This document shows, in pieces, positions 41,326 through 45,717 of a stretch of 45,717 nucleotides of DNA (positions are counted from its first letter, which is position 1; every line of letters begins with the position of its first letter). Below the pieces are notes generated by a model that was given only the letters and a program-made list of their open reading frames with translations, was not told the DNA's origin and made no database searches. The position numbers and the translations under genes were made by a program. Origin of the DNA: Rhodocyclaceae bacterium (GTDB taxonomy: Bacteria; Pseudomonadota; Gammaproteobacteria; Burkholderiales; Rhodocyclaceae); the NCBI GenBank assembly GCA_024709955.1, contig JANJVS010000127.1:1-45717 (forward strand), read 5' to 3'.

Positions 41326-41350
41326 GAAAGTCGGCGTTGGTAAGACGGTG
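41326..41350 (+). repeat. Dispersed 26-bp repeat, copy H (intergenic)
   Basis: Reads GAAAGTCGGCGTTGG then TAAGACGGTG; the most diverged copy. It lies 18 nt upstream of the MBL-fold gene start. Confidence 0.6.
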
Positions 41351-41551
41351 CGGCGCGCGGGTTTATTCCACGATTTTCACCGAAATCGCCCGGTGTCCGT
41401 CTTCCTGACGATGCCCTGATGATTCCCCGCGCATTTTCATGCTGCGGACACCGCATCATCGCGGCCGTCAGTCATTCGGGAGTTCGCGTGCCGGCGGGAC
41501 GGTGCCGCTCTGCTAAAGTTCGCCCCCTCGAAAAAACACGGAAGAAACGGC

Positions 41552-42181
41552 ATGGGAAGCTGCTGCGAGGACAAGGGCTGCGCGCTCGGCGCCCTGCGCG
41601 AAAGGCAGGGCCGCACCCTGCGCATCGTGCTGGCCATCAACGTGGCGCTGTTCCTCGGCGAATTCGCCGCCGGCCTGCTGGCGGGATCGACCGCGCTGCT
41701 GGCCGATTCGCTCGACGCCCTCGGCGACGCGCTGGTCTATGCCTTCAGCCTCTACGTGCTGTTCAAGAGCGCACGCTGGCGCGCCGGCGCCGCCCTGTTC
41801 AAGGGCCTGATCATGCTCGGCTTCGGCCTCGCGGTGGGCTGGGAGGCGCTGCACAAGCTGCTGCATCCCGCGCTGCCCGTCGCCGGGACGATGGGGCTGA
41901 TGGGCCTGCTCGCCCTGCTCGCCAACGCGAGCTGCCTGTTCCTGCTGACGCGCCACCGCCACGACGACCTCAACATGGAATCGGTGTGGCTGTGCTCGCG
42001 CAACGACATCTTCGCCAACCTCGGCGTGCTGGGCGCCTCGGCGGCCGTCGCGCTGACCGCCTCGATGTGGCCCGACCTGCTGGTCGGCGCGGCGATCGCC
42101 GCGCTGTTCCTCAAGTCGGCGTTCCATGTGATCGCCAAGTCATGGCGCGAACTCCGCGCCGCTCCCGCGCCGCAGGCGTAG
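41552..42181 (+). CDS. Short CDF-family cation transporter
   Basis: A 209-residue membrane protein with a Cys-rich start (MGSCCEDKGC) that may bind metal, then five to six TM helices with the CDF pattern (LRIVLAINVALFLGEFAAGLLAGSTALLADSLDALGDALVY) and a second metal half-site in TM5 (LCSRNDIFANLGV). It lacks the cytoplasmic C-terminal domain of DmeF or YiiP and is about 100 residues shorter than usual. Probably exports a divalent metal; specificity is unknown. Its TAG directly abuts the stop of the convergent cysteine desulfurase gene. A decayed copy of its C-terminus lies at 40241-40345. Confidence 0.82.
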   Translation: MGSCCEDKGCALGALRERQGRTLRIVLAINVALFLGEFAAGLLAGSTALLADSLDALGDALVYAFSLYVLFKSARWRAGAALFKGLIMLGFGLAVGWEALHKLLHPALPVAGTMGLMGLLALLANASCLFLLTRHRHDDLNMESVWLCSRNDIFANLGVLGASAAVALTASMWPDLLVGAAIAALFLKSAFHVIAKSWRELRAAPAPQA

Positions 42182-43318
42182 TCAGGTCGCCAGCCGCCGC
42201 CAGGCCGCGATCAGCGCGGCGGCGGCGGTCGCGACTTCCTCCGCCGCCGTGAAGCGCCCCACCGACAGGCGCACCGCGCCGCGCGCCCGCGCGGCGTCGC
42301 AGCCCAGCGCGGCGAGCACGCCGCTCACGGCGTCGCCGTGGCTGTGGCAGGCGGAGCCGACCGAGGCGGAAACCGCGTCCGCGCCGGCGGCGAGCAACTC
42401 GCGGCCGGAGACGCCGGGGAAGGAGACATGCAGCGTGTTCGGCAGGCGCTGCTCGGCGTGGCCGTTGAGCAGCAGGCCGGGCACCTCCGCCGCCAGCCGC
42501 CGGTGCAGCTCGTCGCGCAGCGTGGCCAGATTCGCCGTGGCGGCGGGCAGCGCCTCGCGCGCGAGCCGCGCCGCCGCGCCGAGGCCGGCGATGTGCGGCA
42601 CGTTCTCGGTGCCGGGCCGTAGCCCATGTTCCTGATCGGCGCCGAACTGGATCGGTTTTATCGGCGTGCCGCGCTTCACGAACAGCGCGCCGACGCCCTT
42701 GGGCGCGTACATCTTGTGGCCGGCCAGCGTCAGCAGATCGACGCCGAGTTCCGCCACGTCGAGCACCACCTTGCCGGCCGATTGCGCGGCGTCGGCGTGC
42801 ATCAGGCTGCCGTTGGCGCGGGCGAGCGCGGCGATCTCGGCGATCGGCTGAATGGTGCCGACCTCGTTGTTGGCGTGCATCACCGAAACCAGCGCCGTGT
42901 CCGGCCGCAGCGCCGCCGCGACCTCGCGCGGATCGACGCGTCCCGTGGCGTCGACCGGCACGACGCTCACGTCCCAGCCGCATTCGCGCAGGTGCAGCGC
43001 CGGCTGCATCACCGCCGGATGCTCGACGGCGCCGACGACGACATGGCGCCTGTCCGGCAAGGCCCGCGCGACGCCGAGCAGCGCGAGGTTGTTCGCCTCG
43101 GTGGCGCTGGCGGTGAAGACGATTTCCGCAGCATGAGCACCAATCAGCGCGGCGACTTCGTCGCGTGCCTTCCTGACTGCCGCGTGCGCCCGCTGGCCAT
43201 ACGCATGGCTCGACGAGGGATTGCCGAATCCGGCGTGCAGGAACGGCTGCATCGCCGCCGCGACTTGCGGATCGACGGGCGTGGTCGCGTTGTAGTCGAG
43301 GTAGATCGGTTCGTTCAT
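42182..43318 (-). CDS. Cysteine desulfurase (NifS/IscS family)
   Basis: A 378-residue PLP enzyme: LDYNATTPVDPQV start, GNPSSSHAYGQRA, ASATEANNLAL, the PLP-contact AVEHPAVMQ, HADAAQSAGK, the Schiff-base Lys in LTLAGHKMYAPKG and the persulfide Cys in SVGSACHSHGD. It removes sulfur from cysteine for Fe-S clusters or other thiolated products. No iscU, nifU or tRNA-modification gene is adjacent, so the acceptor is not known; the loop GSACHSHG resembles the NifS-like group. Its ATG overlaps the TlpA stop by 4 nt. Confidence 0.9.
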   Translation of the reverse strand: MNEPIYLDYNATTPVDPQVAAAMQPFLHAGFGNPSSSHAYGQRAHAAVRKARDEVAALIGAHAAEIVFTASATEANNLALLGVARALPDRRHVVVGAVEHPAVMQPALHLRECGWDVSVVPVDATGRVDPREVAAALRPDTALVSVMHANNEVGTIQPIAEIAALARANGSLMHADAAQSAGKVVLDVAELGVDLLTLAGHKMYAPKGVGALFVKRGTPIKPIQFGADQEHGLRPGTENVPHIAGLGAAARLAREALPAATANLATLRDELHRRLAAEVPGLLLNGHAEQRLPNTLHVSFPGVSGRELLAAGADAVSASVGSACHSHGDAVSGVLAALGCDAARARGAVRLSVGRFTAAEEVATAAAALIAAWRRLAT

Positions 43319-43860
43319 GGCAGGGAGCGGATCAGGGCGACGATTTCGGGATCGTCGAATTCGCGGCCGCCGGTGGCGGCGAAGGCGCGCCGGCCCTGGC
43401 GGTCGATCAGGAAGGTGGTCGGCAGGCCGCGGACCTTCCAGGCCGTCATGGTCTTGGAATCGCGGTCGAAGAGAATCGGGAACGGCGTGTTGCCGGTGAA
43501 GGAAAACGTCGTGTCCGGGTCTTCGCCGACATTCACCGCCAGCACCTCGAACTCGTCGGGCTTGAACAGTTTCTTGACGCGGCCGAGCGAGGGAAACTCC
43601 TTGCGGCAGGGTGGGCACCAGGTGGCCCAGAAATTCACCAGCACCACGCGGCCCCGGTATTGCGCGAGGTCCACCAGCCGGTCGTCGGCGTCCTTGAGCC
43701 GCAAAGTCGGCGCTGGCGCGACGGTGTCTTGCGCGCCGAAAGGCGACATGCCGATGCCTTGCGCGCGCAGTGCCGGCGCGCCGGCCAGCGCGCAGAGGGC
43801 GGCGACGAACCGCCGGCGGTCAATCGCGGGCGCAGTCGATTTGGTCGAGAACGATTTCAT
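43315..43860 (-). CDS. TlpA-family periplasmic thioredoxin
   Basis: A 181-residue protein with an N-terminal export signal containing RRRF (residues 15-18, Tat-like but also usable by Sec), a thioredoxin fold and the active site WCPPC (81-85), then PFPILFDRDSKTMTAWKVRGLPTTFLIDRQGR with the cis-Pro loop (GLPTTF). It reduces disulfides, probably in periplasmic or cytochrome-c-maturation partners. AAGGGG lies 7 nt before ATG 43860. Residues about 44-51 (QDTVAPAPTL) are encoded by a reversed copy of the dispersed repeat, between signal and fold. Confidence 0.88.
   Translation of the reverse strand: MKSFSTKSTAPAIDRRRFVAALCALAGAPALRAQGIGMSPFGAQDTVAPAPTLRLKDADDRLVDLAQYRGRVVLVNFWATWCPPCRKEFPSLGRVKKLFKPDEFEVLAVNVGEDPDTTFSFTGNTPFPILFDRDSKTMTAWKVRGLPTTFLIDRQGRRAFAATGGREFDDPEIVALIRSLP
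43702..43726 (+). repeat. Dispersed 26-bp repeat, copy G (inside the TlpA-like gene)
   Basis: Reads CAAAGTCGGCGCTGG then CGCGACGGTG. Here the gene reads the complementary strand of the repeat, giving TVAPAPTL instead of KVGAGGTV. Confidence 0.7.
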
Positions 43861-44368
43861 GATTTCCCCTTGTGTCGCGATAACGTGCAACAAGCCGGAA
43901 CGGCGCGACCGGCGCGCGTTCCAGTGTCGCCATGCCCATGATCCAGTCGCCCGGCTCGAAGGCGATTTCGGACTGGAACTGCGCCCAGCGGAAGGCGATG
44001 CGCGCGGCGGACGGCACGCGGGCGCGTTCCCATTCGGCATCCCAGTGCTCCGGCGGCTTGAAGGCGATCGACATCCCGTCGGCGCCGATGGCGCGCCAGT
44101 CGGCGAGTTTGACGACGACCGGCGTCGTGCCGCCGTTGCGGAAGCCGAACGAGAAGCCGCAGGCCTCGCTGTAGGGTCGCACCTGCCGCGCCGAAAAGCC
44201 GCGCGCCTCGTAAAACGCCGCACGCGCGGCCGGCCGCAGCGGATTGGCGGTGAGAACAATCGCTCCCCGCGCGGCGCGGTGGCGCCATTCGATATCGTCT
44301 TCCTGTGTCCGCCCATCGCGCGGGCCGAGAAAAAGCGCCGCCAGGGCGAACGCGAACCAGGTTTTCAT
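43820..44368 (-). CDS. Hypothetical secreted protein
   Basis: A 182-residue precursor with a signal peptide (MKTWFAFALAALFLGPRDG) and a compact, mixed alpha/beta mature part (AARAAFYEARGFSARQVRPYSEACGFSFGFRNGG...EHWDAEWERARVPSAARIAFRWAQFQSEIAFEPGDWIMGM). I do not recognise the family. GGGGAG lies 6 nt before ATG 44368. It overlaps the TlpA-like start by 41 nt and the methyltransferase remnant's stop by 4 nt, so it was once part of a coupled run of genes. Confidence 0.7.
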   Translation of the reverse strand: MKTWFAFALAALFLGPRDGRTQEDDIEWRHRAARGAIVLTANPLRPAARAAFYEARGFSARQVRPYSEACGFSFGFRNGGTTPVVVKLADWRAIGADGMSIAFKPPEHWDAEWERARVPSAARIAFRWAQFQSEIAFEPGDWIMGMATLERAPVAPFRLVARYRDTRGNHEIVLDQIDCARD

Positions 44369-44926
44369 TGAATCTCCCCGACATGCCGCGGCGTGCCGGC
44401 CACCGCGACAAAGTCGCCGCAGGGAAACGCGGCCGGCAGGATGGCGTCGAGCGCGCGGGCGATTCCCCCGCCCCCCGGCAGAAAGATGGCGTGGCCGGAA
44501 CGGATCGCGCTCATGCCCGCATCGGCGAGCAGGGCGCGCGCTTCCGCGCCGGCGTGCCAGCGCGCCCCGGCGTAGCTTCCCGCGCCGCGCTTCGCGAGCC
44601 GGGGCAGGCTGCGACGGCGACGACATGATCGAAGCTGGCGGCGGCGAAGGGCAGATGTTCCGCGTCGCCGGGAACGAAGTCGAGGTCGGGCGCGTTTTCC
44701 CGGGCAAGGGCGAGCATGGCGGGATCGCGGTCGACGCCGGTGACCTTCAAGCCGGCCTCCCGCGCGAACCGGCGCGCGAAACAGCCGGTGCCGCGGTCGA
44801 CGTCGAGCAGCGTCTCGCCCGGCCGGGCGCCGAGCAGCCGCGCCAGCAACGCGAACTCCCGGCCGCCGATCCAGCGGCCGCGCGGCGTGGCGTGGCGTAC
44901 CAGGCGTCATAGGCGGCCGGCGTCAT
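44365..44926 (-). pseudogene. Class I SAM-dependent methyltransferase, frameshifted and internally deleted
   Basis: The start MTPAAYDAWYATP (ATG 44926) is followed by a frameshift caused by a third copy of the pentanucleotide GGCGT (44884-44898, plus strand). Removing one copy restores RGRWIGGREFALLARLL, then GETLLDVDRGTGCFARRFA (motif I), VTGVDRDPAMLALAREN and LDFVPGDAEHLPFAAASFDHVV. After DHVVAVAA the frame changes again and resumes as LAKRGAGSYAGARWHAGAEARALLADAGM; the roughly 30 residues expected between are missing. Motif I is degenerate (DVDRGTG for DVGCGTG). Its ATG lies inside the 3' end of the amidotransferase gene and its stop overlaps the next gene's ATG. Confidence 0.75.
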
Positions 44927-45638
44927 GTCCGCTCCGCGCCAGGTGCGCGGCGAGCAGCCTGCCGTCGCGATAGACGCGCAGCTCGCCGGGCGCGAAGGCT
45001 CGCCAGTCGCCGTCGTCGAGCGGCTCGGTGGCCACCAGCGCGACTCCATCCGCCCGTTCGGCATGGTGCAAACGGTCATGGCCGTAGGCGACCAGCACGC
45101 CGCCGTCCGACAGCAGGAAGTTGAACTGGCCGAGCACGGCGATCTCGCCCACGCGCTCCTCCAGCCGGTCGAGCCAGCGGCCGAGGTCGGCGGGGTCGTA
45201 GCTGTCCACGATGCCGGCCAGCAGCTGGCAGAAGGCGAACTCGGAATCGGTCTCGCCGGCGGGGCGGCAGGCGCGGAACGGACAGGGGCGGCCGACGATG
45301 GCGGGCACCATGCCGTTGTGGGCGAACAGCCACTCGCGCCCGCAGCAGTCGTGGGCGAAGGGATGGGTGTTGTCCGGACCCGGCGCGGCGGGGTGGGTGG
45401 CCTTGCGCACGTGGGCCAGCACGAGATCGCCGACGACCTCCCCGGCGAGCTGCCGCAGCCGCTCGCTGCGGTGGCCCGGCTCCGGCGCCTTCTCCAGCGC
45501 GGCGCGGCCGTCGCGCCACCAGGCCAGCCCCCAGCCGTCGGGGTTGTCGGCCACCGCGCCGCCGCGCTGCCGGAAGCGCGTCAGCCAGCGCGCGTAGTCG
45601 CGCGGCTGGCGGGCGGAGGCGCCAAAGAGTTCGCACAT
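44907..45638 (-). CDS. Class II glutamine amidotransferase
   Basis: A 243-residue Ntn-type amidotransferase with the nucleophile C2 at the very N-terminus (MCELFGASARQP), the NPDGWGLAWW strand, VLAHVRKATHPAAPGPDNTHPF and REWLFAHNGMVPAI motifs and GETDSEFAFCQLL. It resembles YafJ/EgtC-type stand-alone proteins that lack a fused synthetase. It hydrolyses glutamine to supply ammonia, or acts on a gamma-glutamyl substrate; the acceptor is unknown. Its 3' end overlaps the methyltransferase remnant. Confidence 0.88.
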   Translation of the reverse strand: MCELFGASARQPRDYARWLTRFRQRGGAVADNPDGWGLAWWRDGRAALEKAPEPGHRSERLRQLAGEVVGDLVLAHVRKATHPAAPGPDNTHPFAHDCCGREWLFAHNGMVPAIVGRPCPFRACRPAGETDSEFAFCQLLAGIVDSYDPADLGRWLDRLEERVGEIAVLGQFNFLLSDGGVLVAYGHDRLHHAERADGVALVATEPLDDGDWRAFAPGELRVYRDGRLLAAHLARSGHDAGRL

Positions 45639-45657
45639 GGCAGCAGGATCGTCCAGT

Positions 45658-45717
45658 TCAGGCGTTTTCGAGAAAATCGTCGAGGATGGACTGCAATCGT
45701 AGCAGCAAGGCGGCGAT
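45658..45717 (-). CDS. 3' end of an unidentified gene (partial)
   Basis: A leftward frame enters from the right edge and ends with TGA at 45660-45658, encoding IAALLLRLQSILDDFLENA. An amphipathic helical C-terminus; too short to identify. It would lie 19 nt upstream of the amidotransferase, possibly in one operon. Confidence 0.4.
   Translation of the reverse strand: MAALLLRLQSILDDFLENA

Overview
The window reads as chromosome of a GC-rich betaproteobacterium. Rhodocyclales or Burkholderiales is my inference from CopK, CzcE and DmeF/DmeR family members and from coding style; no rRNA or tRNA is present to confirm it. Genes are dense and no stretch over 300 bases lacks a gene or a recognisable gene remnant.

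Region 1 (about 1-16.5 kb) is a copper/heavy-metal resistance island of visibly lower GC than what follows. It holds a Cu+ P-type ATPase operon (DUF2933, ICMT-like methyltransferase, CopA), a YHS protein, CzcE- and CopK-family metal-binding proteins, a six-gene periplasmic operon (DUF411, Met/His-rich protein, SHOCT, DUF302, cytochrome c), a complete HME-RND tripartite efflux system with two accessory secreted proteins, and a CusR/CusS-type two-component pair. Five near-identical TKAC-N6-GTMA boxes sit upstream of these units, so one regulator probably controls the island. Its right edge is a scar of two broken genes (MFS transporter and ynfA).

Region 2 (17-25 kb): a divergent dmeF/dmeR Co/Ni efflux pair with a clear RcnR-type operator, then an adaptor-permease-ATPase-TolC exporter (DevBCA/MacAB type) followed by its own response regulator and histidine kinase.

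Region 3 (25-37.2 kb): an eight-gene leftward operon encodes a thermostable-hemolysin-family protein, an AMP-dependent ligase, a heme-oxygenase-like (probably di-iron) enzyme, an SDR, a TPR protein, a PmrAB/QseBC-type two-component system and EptA (phosphoethanolamine transferase). PmrA-type boxes (YTTAAK-N5-YTTAAK) lie at the same distance upstream of this operon and of a rightward membrane sulfatase-family gene; a degenerate one precedes an HD-GYP phosphodiesterase. This looks like an autoregulated envelope-modification regulon that includes an uncharacterised four-enzyme pathway.

Region 4 (37.2-45.7 kb): ferredoxin-NADP reductase, a Cache-PAS-GGDEF cyclase, an MBL-fold hydrolase with a non-canonical metal motif, a short CDF transporter (and a remnant of a second copy), a cysteine desulfurase, a TlpA-like thioredoxin, a hypothetical secreted protein, a frameshifted methyltransferase and a class II glutamine amidotransferase.

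Across the window a 26-bp sequence recurs eight times, in both orientations. Four copies lie between genes and four are in frame inside unrelated genes, mostly reading KVGAGGTV. It is the least explained signal here.
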